Origin: MWCR01 sp049325475
GTDB taxonomy: Bacteria; Patescibacteriota; Patescibacteriia; 2-12-FULL-60-25
NCBI GenBank assembly: GCA_049325475.1
Contig: JBMOLN010000007.1
Location: 677,155-741,154, forward strand
Direction of reading: 5' to 3'
Length of the DNA stretch: 64,000 nt
The position numbers were made by a program, and so were the translations under genes. The stretch's first letter is position 1, and each line of letters opens with the position of its first letter. The notes beneath the pieces were generated by a model that saw nothing but the letters and a program-made list of their open reading frames with translations, was not told the origin of the DNA and made no database searches. Of the stretch, positions 16,060 to 24,606 are shown piece after piece.

Positions 16060-16916
16060 ACTTTTAGATATTTTTCCGGCCACTTGGCATCAACTTTCAC
16101 TTCCAACTCCAAATGCACTTTTGTATCCATGGCCGCTTCCAGTTCCTTGCGCGCCATTATCCCGATCTGCTTAATGGTCTTTGCGCCTGCGCCGATTATC
16201 ATTTTTTTATACCTGTCATTAGTCGTCCAAACCGTAGCATCTATAAAACGGCCGCCTTCTTTCCTGAATCTGACCTCATTCACCATAACGTGGACTGTAT
16301 ATGGCAGCTCCTTTTCTAAAGTTAAAAAAACCTTTTCTCTGATCAGCTCCTCAATCCATTGCTGATGACCCATGTCCGTAATCTGCTTGTCCGGATAATA
16401 ACTCTCGCCCTCGGGCAATAGATCAAATAAAACATCTTTCAATTTTTTGAGATGCTTTTCTTTGGTAGCGGATATCTTGATTGTCTCAATTTGTCCCAAG
16501 TCCATTTCTTCGAAAGATTTCAAACCCGTTAATTTTTTGGGTTCAATGTCGGTCTTATTAATCACAAAAACAATCGGCTTCTTGGTCGCTTTGAGCAAAC
16601 TCTGCAACTGTTCCTCTTCTTTGCCCGGTGGCCGGCTCGGATCGACCACATAAACAATCACATCGATGCCTTCCAGATTATCTTTAACCGCTTTATTTAA
16701 CTTTTTTGACAAAACATCTTTTTTTCCCAAAAAAAGCCCTGGAGTATCAACAAATACAATTTGCCCGCGATCATCATGCAAAATTCCGCGGATAGGCAAT
16801 CTCGTCGTCTGTGCCTTGGGCGTAACGATGGCGATCTTTGACCCGATCAAAGCGTTTAAAAGCGTGGACTTTCCCACATTGGAACGCCCAACAATAACTG
16901 CAAAACCTGATTTCAT
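16056..16916 (-). CDS. era: GTPase Era, ribosome assembly factor
   Basis: A 286-residue protein. The GTPase domain shows G1 G-R-S-N-V-G-K-S-T, G3 D-T-P-G, G4 N-K-T-D and a G5 S-A-T. The C-terminal KH domain has the G-A-G-A-K-T-I-K-Q-I-G loop that binds the 3' end of 16S rRNA. Era helps mature the small subunit. The frame stays open for 40 codons upstream of the chosen ATG 16916, but those codons read through repeat-like spacer, so the short form, which begins right at the GTPase fold, is preferred. Confidence 0.95.
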   Translation of the reverse strand: MKSGFAVIVGRSNVGKSTLLNALIGSKIAIVTPKAQTTRLPIRGILHDDRGQIVFVDTPGLFLGKKDVLSKKLNKAVKDNLEGIDVIVYVVDPSRPPGKEEEQLQSLLKATKKPIVFVINKTDIEPKKLTGLKSFEEMDLGQIETIKISATKEKHLKKLKDVLFDLLPEGESYYPDKQITDMGHQQWIEELIREKVFLTLEKELPYTVHVMVNEVRFRKEGGRFIDATVWTTNDRYKKMIIGAGAKTIKQIGIMARKELEAAMDTKVHLELEVKVDAKWPEKYLKV

Positions 16917-17235
16917 ATAAACTATTATAACACGTCGAGCTAAGCGCGACACGTCCAACTGCGAATGACGAACCACGAATTTAGAATATGGAATATGGAA
17001 TATAGCAACTTGCAACCGGCGGCTGGCAACTAGCAACTAGCGCCTGGCTACTGGTCACTGACCACTGGTCACTAAAAAAATCTGAAATTTACAATCTGAA
17101 ATCTGAGTACTAGGTACTATGACTATGACTATGACTATAGTTTGCGGCTGGCGGCTATTGGCTGTTGGTTTACAACCGCCCCGAGATGTTGACGTTAGTT
17201 GCGATCCGTGATTTTATCTCACCACGGAGGTGGCC
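16917..17235. repeat. Intergenic word repeats between era and a divergent orphan gene
   Basis: No gene is seen. Words include GAATATGGAATATGG, GGCAACTAGCAACTAGC, GGTCACTGACCACTGGTCAC, GTACTAGGTACTATGACTATGACTATG, and GGCTGGCGGCTATTGGCTG. Confidence 0.7.
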
Positions 17236-17832
17236 ATGTTCTTTCGTGCGGAAGACTTGATGAAAGTGCAGGGTAGTATGCTTTTTATCCTGAAAGGAGC
17301 TGTGCCATTTCAACAGCCGGCAGTAAGGTATCCATATATTCAGGGAAGCGCATGGGATATCGTCGGTAGAATCGATCGCGCTTCAGATGGGCAAATTCGT
17401 TTTTGCCGAAATAACGGCATCATCCCGCCTTGGGATAGTTTTGAATGCAGACGCGTGATCGGTTTTATCAAAAACACCCGCGGTTGGCCCGTGTGGCCCG
17501 GAGATGCGCATGAGCGTTATATGGATGCCGCACACTATCTGCGCGTAAAGCAAAATGAACTTGTTGGGAGGCGCGTTATTTGCCCGGTGCAAGGTTGGAC
17601 GCAATTTCTCTTCATCAATCATGAAATGGATCTCTACTGCAAGTATGCCGCCACATTATCTGTGAGTCTCGATGTTATATTATCTAACTTACGCATCGCC
17701 TTACTTGGAGATGATAGAGTCATGCGGGGAGTGGAGGAGAGCGAGCTGAAAATTGATCAAAGTGTGCCTCCTGTTAAGTTTGATCAATTAACAACCGAAA
17801 ACAATCTTACAAGTAAAGGCCCTTACCGCTAG
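17236..17832 (+). CDS. Orphan cytosolic protein with strong ribosome binding site
   Basis: A 198-residue protein without membrane segments, rich in aromatic residues, with three Cys. Start at ATG 17236 is set by GGAGG five bases upstream; a GTG six bases earlier overlaps that site and is unlikely. A private terminator follows at 17875. No family recognised. It belongs to a set of orphan genes in this window with strong Shine-Dalgarno sites. Confidence 0.65.
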   Translation: MFFRAEDLMKVQGSMLFILKGAVPFQQPAVRYPYIQGSAWDIVGRIDRASDGQIRFCRNNGIIPPWDSFECRRVIGFIKNTRGWPVWPGDAHERYMDAAHYLRVKQNELVGRRVICPVQGWTQFLFINHEMDLYCKYAATLSVSLDVILSNLRIALLGDDRVMRGVEESELKIDQSVPPVKFDQLTTENNLTSKGPYR

Positions 17833-17874
17833 CGGACATCCCGTCCATTTTTGACCAAAATTTTCTTAATTATA

Positions 17875-17901
17875 AATCCTGATTTTCAGGATTATTTTTT
17901 T
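17875..17901 (+). terminator. Terminator of the 17236 gene
   Basis: AATCCTGA / TCAGGATT stem with a short loop, then a run of T broken by one A. Confidence 0.75.
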
Positions 17902-17992
17902 ATAGTCGCCAGTCGCTAGATTCCTGATTGCAGATTTCGGATTTAGTAGCCTGATTATTATGCACTGTGCATTATGCATTATTCATTTATCC

Positions 17993-19897
17993 TTATGCTT
18001 TCAGCTTTAAAGTCACGACCGTCTCAACATGCCTGGTCTGCGGAAATAAATCCAAAGGTTGAATCGAAACTACTTCGTATTTTTCTAAGAAAGAGGGGAG
18101 TTCATGTTCCAAGCGGTGATAATTGCAACTTACGTAAATTATCGTCTGTGGACAAATAGGCGAGTCCCCCGAAAGCAAAGTTTTAATCACTTTGTGGTGC
18201 AAGCCGCCACGGGGCGGATCCAAAATAACCGTATCCGCTTCTACATCTTTCCAGTCAAGCGATTCAGCCGGACCCGAAAAAAATCGGCACCTCTCCCCTA
18301 CGCCGTTTATTTCCATATTTTGCGACGCAAGTTTAATCGCTTCAGCATCAAGCTCATAGCCGACTACTTGCTCAATCTCCCCCATCTTTTTGGCGGCCGC
18401 AATCCCAAAGAATCCTAACCCGCAATACAAATCCAATAATTTTTTTGTACCCGCGCTGCGCACAGCGTCTAAAACAACATCCTGCAAGCGGGCAGCCATC
18501 TTGGTATTGGTCTGGAAAAATGAATTGGGATGTATTTTATAAGTCACGTCATTAACAATCTCCATAAGATGCAAATCGCCATGCAAAACTTCAAAACTCT
18601 CTGCATACGATAGGTCGGCAATCTTGGGCTGTTCTCCAAGCAATAAGCTGCTGGCATGCGCGGCACAACCCCCTGCATCTTTTGCGAGACCCAAATCCAC
18701 CCCCTCCCCCTCCTTTCTCAAGGAGGGGCTGTTAATTAGTTCTGCTTTGCGATTTTTAACTATTTGAGTTAAAGAATCTCTAACCGCATCAATCTTCTCC
18801 ATCACAGCTTGATTGGTAAAGCGTATAACTTTGATGTCGTGCGCACCCGATGCTGAAGTTCTAAACTCATCAAAGTTTTTTGTCTGATCGTGGGACTCGC
18901 CATCGACTTCGATGATCAATCTCAAGCCGGAGCAATAAAAATCCGCTATAAAATTATCCAGAGGCTTTTGACGCAAAAAGCGCAAATTATCAAGTTGACC
19001 ATCCTTTAAAATCTCATCCCAAATCTTTTTTTCCGCAACCGTTGGGTTTTTACGCATAGCACGAGCCAGATCTTTATTATCTGTTTCATAAGGCGTATAA
19101 AGCGGAAGCTCATCTGAAGCCTCCCTTGAGAAAGGGAGGTTTGGAGGGATTTGGGGACTTGCTGTTTCTTCTTGATTAGCAGTAGGCCGGGGGAGGGTCG
19201 TGAGTGTCGCTTTTAAATCCTCCTTCATCACTTTTGTAATCCTCTTCGCGTCGGCCACCACCACAATCACCATCCTCTGTCCGGTCGCTACGCCATCACG
19301 AATCACAACATATCTCACATCTCCGCTGTGATACTTAACATCCCATGGCTGCAAATCGTGCAGTTTCATCCAGTTGCGTACAGCTTGCAAAATCTCACCC
19401 GCTCCGGGATTCAATAAATGACATTCTTTGATATCAACATATCTGTTCCAACTGCCGGTTTGTTTTAAGCCGATTTCACCATTCCAGCCAACCGCAAAAT
19501 CCATACGATTTCTGTAGTTAAGGGCCTGCTCCGCCGGAATCGCATCGCGGACTTTGTCCTCTAAGCCAATTTTGCCAAACAGCTCGTGCACGCCGCGCGT
19601 CTTCTCTTTGAGCTGGGCTTCATAGCGCAAATGCTGCCAAATGCATCCGCCGCATTTGCCGGCGTGTTCGCAAACCGGCTCAATCCTGTCGGCGCCGGCT
19701 TTTAAAATCTTCTCTATCTCACACAGCTTGACCGCATGATCGCGTCGCGCAAAAACCACCTCCAGCTCATCTCCTTTGGCTGCAAACGGTACGGCTATGT
19801 CGCGTTCTATGCCTTGGGCGATCTCGGCCTTGGCCGTCCCGCGCCCTTTATCATCATAACCATCAATCTTCAATTTTAGTTTATGTCCGAATTTCAT
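17993..19897 (-). CDS. rlmD: 23S rRNA uracil-C5 methyltransferase (RlmD/RumA family) with an in-frame DUF559 endonuclease insertion
   Basis: One uninterrupted 634-residue ORF. Residues 1-60 are a TRAM RNA-binding domain. C76, C82, C85 and C159 fit the 4Fe-4S cluster of this family. The SAM-binding loop D-L-Y-C-G-L-G-F-F is at 489-497, motif I-L-D-P-P-R-G-G at 558-565, the catalytic nucleophile is C591 (V-S-C-N), and H-V-E-T-V supplies the general base near 623-627. It should methylate a uracil of 23S rRNA (or tRNA) at C5. Residues about 248-403 are foreign: a DUF559 endonuclease domain (D319, E330, D332, H336) between segments encoded by palindromic inverted repeats. The insertion falls in the variable loop between the central subdomain and the conserved S-F-F-Q-T-N region, so activity may be kept. 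Without it the protein would be about 480 residues, near the family size. Confidence 0.9.
   Translation of the reverse strand: MKFGHKLKLKIDGYDDKGRGTAKAEIAQGIERDIAVPFAAKGDELEVVFARRDHAVKLCEIEKILKAGADRIEPVCEHAGKCGGCIWQHLRYEAQLKEKTRGVHELFGKIGLEDKVRDAIPAEQALNYRNRMDFAVGWNGEIGLKQTGSWNRYVDIKECHLLNPGAGEILQAVRNWMKLHDLQPWDVKYHSGDVRYVVIRDGVATGQRMVIVVVADAKRITKVMKEDLKATLTTLPRPTANQEETASPQIPPNLPFSREASDELPLYTPYETDNKDLARAMRKNPTVAEKKIWDEILKDGQLDNLRFLRQKPLDNFIADFYCSGLRLIIEVDGESHDQTKNFDEFRTSASGAHDIKVIRFTNQAVMEKIDAVRDSLTQIVKNRKAELINSPSLRKEGEGVDLGLAKDAGGCAAHASSLLLGEQPKIADLSYAESFEVLHGDLHLMEIVNDVTYKIHPNSFFQTNTKMAARLQDVVLDAVRSAGTKKLLDLYCGLGFFGIAAAKKMGEIEQVVGYELDAEAIKLASQNMEINGVGERCRFFSGPAESLDWKDVEADTVILDPPRGGLHHKVIKTLLSGDSPICPQTIIYVSCNYHRLEHELPSFLEKYEVVSIQPLDLFPQTRHVETVVTLKLKA
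18690..19156 (-). mobile_element. DUF559 element copy A, inserted in frame within rlmD
   Basis: About 467 bases. The two ends are inverted copies: CCCAAATCC, a C-rich stretch, then a hairpin CTCC-TTTCTCAA-GGAG and GGCT (18690-18730), matched in reverse at 19117-19156. Between them lies a DUF559 domain of about 120 codons read in the host gene's frame. Neither inverted repeat contains a stop in that frame; they encode peptides of the type P-P-N-L-P-F-S-R-E and P-S-L-R-K-E-G-E-G. Target duplication could not be identified by eye. Confidence 0.8.
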
Positions 19898-20047
19898 AAT
19901 AACGTCGATAAGTCAATATGTCGTAAGTCTAGCCCGCTAAATACAATGTACGAATACATACCATATATCATCGAATTAATAAAGAGATGGGTCGTTGCAT
20001 TGACAGAATATGAAAAATCAGAAAAGCTCTTTCCAGAGGAGATGGTC

Positions 20048-20272
20048 ATGAAGGAAAACAAAGAAAAACATCGTGTACAACTGGACTTTGGCACAAGCAT
20101 AATTCAAAAAATTGAGTGGGCCAAAAACCGTCTCGGATTAGCTACTAAGAGAGATGTGTTTCTTAGAGCACTGAATCTGTTATTTCTGGTCATCGAAAGA
20201 CTCGATAAAGGCGAACAAATCGCATTTGTCGATAAAGATGGTAATACGGAAAAAGTTCATTTTATTTTCTAG
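20048..20272 (+). CDS. Small ribbon-helix-helix-like protein
   Basis: A 74-residue protein: a basic start, a short beta-like R-V-Q-L-D strand, then two helices with a turn L-G-L-A-T-K-R-D-V-F, the layout of a ribbon-helix-helix DNA-binding domain, and a C-terminal hairpin. A GAGGAG site six bases before ATG 20048 sets this start. The frame is open upstream to 19883 (ATGs at 19883 and 19946), which would add an unconvincing N-terminus overlapping the rlmD start. It may be a small transcription factor or antitoxin-like protein; no partner toxin is adjacent. Confidence 0.55.
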   Translation: MKENKEKHRVQLDFGTSIIQKIEWAKNRLGLATKRDVFLRALNLLFLVIERLDKGEQIAFVDKDGNTEKVHFIF

Positions 20273-20310
20273 TCTTCATCTACGGGCAGCGATCAGCTGC
20301 TTTTTCGTAT

Positions 20311-20406
20311 AGCCCCCTTTTATGAAAGGGGATGTCGAGCATGGCTCAACAGGGGGAATTAAAAAGCCTCCCTTGATAAGGGGAGGTTTGGTCGCGTTGA
20401 ACGCGA
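20311..20406. mobile_element. MITE-like inverted repeat, DUF559-associated family
   Basis: Two hairpin arms, CCCCCTTTTATGAAAGGGG (20312-20331) and CCTCCCTTGATAAGGGGAGG (20367-20388), with TTTGG and the palindrome GTCGCGTTGAACGCGAT (20391-20406) at the right end. No ORF. It lies just after the stop of the minus-strand gene ending at 20418. Confidence 0.65.
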
Positions 20407-20417
20407 TTGGAGTGGTT

Positions 20418-21164
20418 CTAGCCTTTGCGGCTATCGGGTTTGGAAGGAGGCTCGGAAAGAAAACGATAACTTGAATCTTCCGTAATTCTTCCGCGTTTGG
20501 GCGCGCGATAGGATTCTTGCGGGACGGGTCTGCCGGCATTGGTCCATGACGATGGCTGACGGAATGATTCCGGACTGCTGGGCCGGGGCTGCAAACTGTT
20601 TTGCAATACATTGTGCCGCTTGGAGGTTGATTCTTTTTGCGAATACAGACCATTGAGCCTGGCAACTCTTGCGGCTTGCACGGTTAAAAACGGGTAGTCT
20701 TTGCAATCCGGAACCAGCAGCAGGTACGCTCGTTCATCAAAATCCCGCCAAATCGGCGCCGGGCTGATTTCATCTTCAATCTCGCCCAAACGGTGGAGAT
20801 TTGAAAAAATAAACGGGTCTTGCATGTCAATCCAGACTGCCCAGACAGCAGTGCGCAAGGCCGGAAACTCATTTTCCAGCTGGCGCCTGGCCGAAGCCAG
20901 CATCATGGCCGGAGGATTGCACTTGGTGAGCGCCACGATGCAATTGCCCAGATCTTCGCAAAATCCCAAACGTGAACGCTTGAGGTATTCAATATAACGC
21001 TGCAATTCACTTTTATTTGCGGAATTACCCGGCAAAAACCAAAGTCTTCCGATGTCTGCTCCGCATTTTAGCAATAAAGTCATGAACGTGTCTTGGTGGG
21101 CGGGTTGTACTGGTCCGTGAGGGAACAGGACAATCCGCTGGACTCCATAAGCGGTATTGTCCAT
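20418..21164 (-). CDS. Orphan cytosolic protein with Pro/Ser/Arg-rich tail
   Basis: A 248-residue protein. The first 175 residues form a compact, aromatic-rich domain beginning with strand R-I-V-L-F-P-H-G, which recalls nucleoside-processing or TIR-like alpha/beta folds, though no family can be named. The last 70 residues are a disordered, basic, Pro/Ser-rich tail. AAAGGAGA seven bases upstream fixes the start at 21164 rather than the in-frame ATG at 21209. No operon partner. Confidence 0.62.
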   Translation of the reverse strand: MDNTAYGVQRIVLFPHGPVQPAHQDTFMTLLLKCGADIGRLWFLPGNSANKSELQRYIEYLKRSRLGFCEDLGNCIVALTKCNPPAMMLASARRQLENEFPALRTAVWAVWIDMQDPFIFSNLHRLGEIEDEISPAPIWRDFDERAYLLLVPDCKDYPFLTVQAARVARLNGLYSQKESTSKRHNVLQNSLQPRPSSPESFRQPSSWTNAGRPVPQESYRAPKRGRITEDSSYRFLSEPPSKPDSRKG

Positions 21165-21287
21165 TCGAGTCTCCTTTGTGAAGGTGCCAATGTACGAGTA
21201 AAACACCATTTAAGCTTTGTGTCAAGATTAGCATGCTTGTATTAGGCTTAAAATATCCATTTATGGACATGTCAAGCCAACTAAATT

Positions 21288-21357
21288 AAGCTAATAGCTG
21301 GTAGCCGATAGCTGCCAGTCAGCCATCAGTTATCAGCCATTAGCTAAAAGCTAAATT
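21288..21357. repeat. AGCT/GCCAG word repeat before trmH
   Basis: Words such as AGCTAATAGCTGGTAGCCG and CAGTTATCAGCCATTAGCT run up to the start codon. Confidence 0.6.
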
Positions 21358-21849
21358 ATGAATCTAGTCATCGTAGCCCACAATATCCGTTCTGCGGAAA
21401 ACATCGGATCACTGTTCCGCACGGCTGACGCACTTGGAATCTCGCGGATAATCCTAGCCGGTTATTCTCCGGATTCAAATCACTCCAAGGTAAAAAAGAC
21501 CGCTCTTGGAGCCGAAGTCGCAGTCGCCTCGCAAAAATATGCTGACATTAAAGTCGCTATTGCGGATTTACGCACTAAGGGCTATCAAATCATCGGCTTG
21601 GAAATCGATCCCCAATCAATTTCTTTACAGGATTTTCAACCCGAATCTGACAAGATCGCTTTGCTTTTAGGCAATGAAGTAGACGGCATACCCTCATATC
21701 TGCGCGACGTATGTGATAAACTGATCTATATTCCCATGCACGGAGCTAAAGAATCGCTTAATGTCACCATCTCCGCCGCAATCGCGTCTTGGCATTTAAT
21801 TCAGAATTCAAAAACCAAAAGTCAAAATCAATGTGGACTTCGGCATTAA
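21358..21849 (+). CDS. TrmH/SpoU-family RNA 2'-O-methyltransferase
   Basis: A 163-residue SPOUT methyltransferase. Motif 1 N-I-R-S-A-E-N-I-G-S-L-F-R-T-A-D-A (about 9-25), motif 2 L-L-L-G-N-E-V-D-G-I (about 101-110) and motif 3 I-P-M-H-G-A-K-E-S-L-N-V (about 124-135) form the knotted SAM site. It has no N-terminal substrate-binding domain, so tRNA (TrmH or TrmL-like) or rRNA could be the target. The last 14 residues are encoded by AT-rich repeat words and are not part of the fold. Confidence 0.9.
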   Translation: MNLVIVAHNIRSAENIGSLFRTADALGISRIILAGYSPDSNHSKVKKTALGAEVAVASQKYADIKVAIADLRTKGYQIIGLEIDPQSISLQDFQPESDKIALLLGNEVDGIPSYLRDVCDKLIYIPMHGAKESLNVTISAAIASWHLIQNSKTKSQNQCGLRH

Positions 21850-21924
21850 TTATATTAATAATATCGAGCTCAGCTCGATTCAAAAATTTTGCATTTTGAA
21901 TTTTGCATTTTGAATTAAAAAAGT

Positions 21925-22797
21925 ATGCCATATCTCAGTATCGTCATCCCCACCAAAAACGAAGAAAAAAATCTTCCCAATCTTTTGGAGAGCATCAAGA
22001 GCCAAGCTTTTCAAGATCTCGAAGTCGTTGTCGCCGATGCATATTCCGAGGACCGTACACGAGATATCGCAAAAGATTTTGGAGCCAAAGTAGTAGACGG
22101 GGGTTTGCCGGGCCCCGGGCGCAACAGAGGAGCTGCGGCCGCTGAAGGTCAGGTGCTGCTTTTTCTGGACGCGGATGTTGTTTTGTCGGATCAAAATTTT
22201 TTGGAAGCCAATCTTCAGGAAATGAAAGACAGGGGAGTGTGCGTGGGAACAACTTTGGTTAAACCCATCAGCGATAGCTATGTGGATAAAGCCATGCACG
22301 AAGTTTACAATGCTTTTGCAATCGGCGTTGAACGCGTCAAACCGCATGCGCCGGGTTTTTGCATCTTTATCAAAAAGCACGTTCATGATGATATTGGCGG
22401 TTTTGATGAAGAGGTTGTCTTCGCGGAAGATCATGAATATGTTCAGCGCGCCGTAAAAGAAGGTTATCGCTTTCGTGTTTTGCGGTCGGCGCCCATATCG
22501 GTTTCCGTCCGCCGTTTGGACAAAGACGGCCGTATGGGCATTGCTTTTAAATACGTAATGGCCGAATTGCATATGATCACCAAGGGTCCGTTTAAAGAGA
22601 TGCCTTACGAATATGAAATGGGAGGGGAGACTCATCAAACTCGAGTTACCAATGACCAATTACCAATTACCAATTCCGCACAAAAGTCAGACGAGCAAGA
22701 TCAGAATTCAGAATTCGGAGTTCAGAGTTCTGCCGGTGAGGATAAAGTCTGCGGCAAAGATGAAAATTGTTGCTATAATGATGACAATAACCAATAA
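21925..22797 (+). CDS. Family 2 (GT-A) glycosyltransferase with repeat-encoded tail
   Basis: A 290-residue enzyme. The GT-A core is clear: S-I-V-I-P-T-K-N-E-E at 5-14, a first Asp in V-V-A-D-A, a D-x-D motif (F-L-D-A-D-V, about 79-84), and an E-D-H acidic motif near 171-173. It would transfer an activated sugar to a lipid or polymer in envelope assembly. Residues from about 239 to the end are Asn/Gln/Ser-rich and come from DNA that looks like intergenic words (CCAATTACCAATTACC, CAGAATTCAGAATTCGG), plus a few Cys. The real enzyme probably ends near residue 235. Upstream of murJ. Confidence 0.85.
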   Translation: MPYLSIVIPTKNEEKNLPNLLESIKSQAFQDLEVVVADAYSEDRTRDIAKDFGAKVVDGGLPGPGRNRGAAAAEGQVLLFLDADVVLSDQNFLEANLQEMKDRGVCVGTTLVKPISDSYVDKAMHEVYNAFAIGVERVKPHAPGFCIFIKKHVHDDIGGFDEEVVFAEDHEYVQRAVKEGYRFRVLRSAPISVSVRRLDKDGRMGIAFKYVMAELHMITKGPFKEMPYEYEMGGETHQTRVTNDQLPITNSAQKSDEQDQNSEFGVQSSAGEDKVCGKDENCCYNDDNNQ

Positions 22798-22977
22798 CCA
22801 AATTCCAACTTCCAAACAAATCTCAAATCACAATGCAAAAATGACAAAAATTTTATTTGAGATCTGAAATTTAAATTTTTATAATTTGTTTGTATATTGT
22901 CATTTGGAATTCGTGAGTCATTGTTTGTATCTTGTTGATTGTCATTTGGAATTTAATGTTAGTTGATAGTTAAATTG
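22798..22977. repeat. AT-rich inverted word repeats before murJ
   Basis: CCAAATTCCAACTTCC and CAAATCTCAAATC on the left, pairing loosely with ATTTGAGATCTG and GTCATTTGGAATT (twice) on the right. No gene. Confidence 0.6.
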
Positions 22978-24606
22978 ATGTTTAAACTAATCAAAAAAAT
23001 CTGGAACACTGAATCGCAGAATGTTACTGCGGCCGCTCTTTTGGTTGGATCGGCTTCGCTCGCATCACGCTTGGTAGGCTTATTGCGTGACCGCTTGCTG
23101 GCTTCGTCATTTGGCGCCGGAGATGCTCTTGATGCTTATTACGCGGCTTTCCGCTTGCCTGAATTTTTTTATCAACTCATCGTCTTGGGTGCCGTCACGG
23201 CCGGTTTCATTCCGGTTTTCATAGAATACTTAAACCGCAAAAGCGATGCGGAAGCACGCAAACTGGCTGAACTGGTTTTCTCAACCCTTACGATCACATT
23301 GATTGTAATCTGCGGAATCATGGCAGCCTTCGCCGACTATCTGGTCCCGCTCACGGTCCCCGGATTTGCGGGCGCTAAACTCGCAGAAACCGTCTTCTTA
23401 TCAAGAATATTATTGATCTCAACCGTGCTCCTGGGCATGTCCGCGGTCATGGGCGGCATCTTGCAAAGTCTGCGCCGTTTTGTGGCTTTTTCTTTTGCGC
23501 CCGTACTCTATAACTTTGGCATCATCGCCGGTATTTTTTTTCTAGCCCCTTCCATGGGAATTGCCGGAGTTGCCTGGGGCGTGGCTATAGGTGCTTTTTT
23601 GCATTTTGCCGTCCAAGCTGTCGTCGCCATGCCTTTGGGTTTGCAAAAACTCCGTTGGCCGTCTTTTACGGATCAAGGCGTGCGCCGGATTTTTTATTTA
23701 ACCATACCGCGCGCCGGAGCTTTGGCCGCATCGCAAATTAACCTCATTATCCTGATCGCTCTCGCATCGTCACTGGACAAAGGATCTATCACCGTCTTTA
23801 ACCTGGCCAATAATTTGCAGTATGTTCCCATCGGTTTAATCGGCATATCATTTGCCGTTGCATCACTGCCCATCTTTTCCGATCTTGTGGCCGCAAACAA
23901 TCTCGACGGCCTTCGTAAAGAATTCCTTGCCGTCACCCGCAAAGTATTTTTCCTCATCATCCCGGCCACGGCTCTCATCCTGCTTTTGCGCGCGCAAATC
24001 GTCCGTATTCTCTACGGCGCCGGTGAATTCGACTGGACGGCCACAATTCGCACTGCGGATGTGCTGGCCATGTTCGCCCTGTCGCTCATTGCTCAATCCG
24101 CAGCTCCGGTAATCACACGTGTCTTTTATGCACTAAAAGACAGCAAAACTCCATTTATCATCGCCATCATTTCCATGGCGGTCAACATTATAATCGCATT
24201 TTTATTAAAAGATTCTTACGGCGTTGCCGGATTGGCGGCCGCGTTCTCCATCGGATCATTCATGCAATTCGGCCTCTTGTGGTACTTGCTGCGCAAACGT
24301 CTCGGTGGTCATTTGGATGGCAAAGAACTTTCCATCTCTTTATCAAAAACAATCTTGGCATCGCTTGCATTATTTGGCTTTGGCTGGCTGGCCCGCCAAT
24401 ATATTGGAACCGTATATCCTCTGCGAACTTTCATGCAAGTAGCTCTGCAAGCCGGCGCGGCTTGCGTCTTGGGAATAACTGCATTTTGCGTACTGGCCTC
24501 ACTCTTACGCGTGCAAGAGTTTGCCGAATTCGTCGCAGCCATGAAATCCAAATTATTGCGCAAAGCCAAGATAGGTGAGGGCGCGGATCAGGCTAGGGGA
24601 GTGTAA
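22978..24606 (+). CDS. murJ: Lipid II flippase MurJ (MviN)
   Basis: A 542-residue polytopic membrane protein with about 13-14 helices. The N-terminal family signature S-x-A-S-R-x-x-G-x-x-R-D and the A-F-R-L-P-x-F segment are intact. It moves lipid-linked peptidoglycan precursor across the cytoplasmic membrane, so this organism makes a murein wall. Start set at ATG 22978. The last 15 residues are basic and end exactly where DUF559 element copy B begins (the stop codon's last base is the element's first), so the original C-terminus may have been replaced. Confidence 0.94.
   Translation: MFKLIKKIWNTESQNVTAAALLVGSASLASRLVGLLRDRLLASSFGAGDALDAYYAAFRLPEFFYQLIVLGAVTAGFIPVFIEYLNRKSDAEARKLAELVFSTLTITLIVICGIMAAFADYLVPLTVPGFAGAKLAETVFLSRILLISTVLLGMSAVMGGILQSLRRFVAFSFAPVLYNFGIIAGIFFLAPSMGIAGVAWGVAIGAFLHFAVQAVVAMPLGLQKLRWPSFTDQGVRRIFYLTIPRAGALAASQINLIILIALASSLDKGSITVFNLANNLQYVPIGLIGISFAVASLPIFSDLVAANNLDGLRKEFLAVTRKVFFLIIPATALILLLRAQIVRILYGAGEFDWTATIRTADVLAMFALSLIAQSAAPVITRVFYALKDSKTPFIIAIISMAVNIIIAFLLKDSYGVAGLAAAFSIGSFMQFGLLWYLLRKRLGGHLDGKELSISLSKTILASLALFGFGWLARQYIGTVYPLRTFMQVALQAGAACVLGITAFCVLASLLRVQEFAEFVAAMKSKLLRKAKIGEGADQARGV

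Noticed and set aside
16917..17036. Upstream extension of Era by 40 residues
   Set aside because: The extra codons come from spacer word repeats and have no GTPase-family counterpart; ATG 16916 starts exactly at the conserved fold.
17993..19897. DUF559 region in rlmD as an intein
   Set aside because: No Cys or Ser at the left junction, no His-Asn at the right junction, and the borders are nucleotide inverted repeats rather than intein splicing blocks.
21880..22659. Long minus-strand open frame over the GT2 glycosyltransferase
   Set aside because: Antisense to a gene with clear GT-A motifs; composition is typical of a shadow frame.
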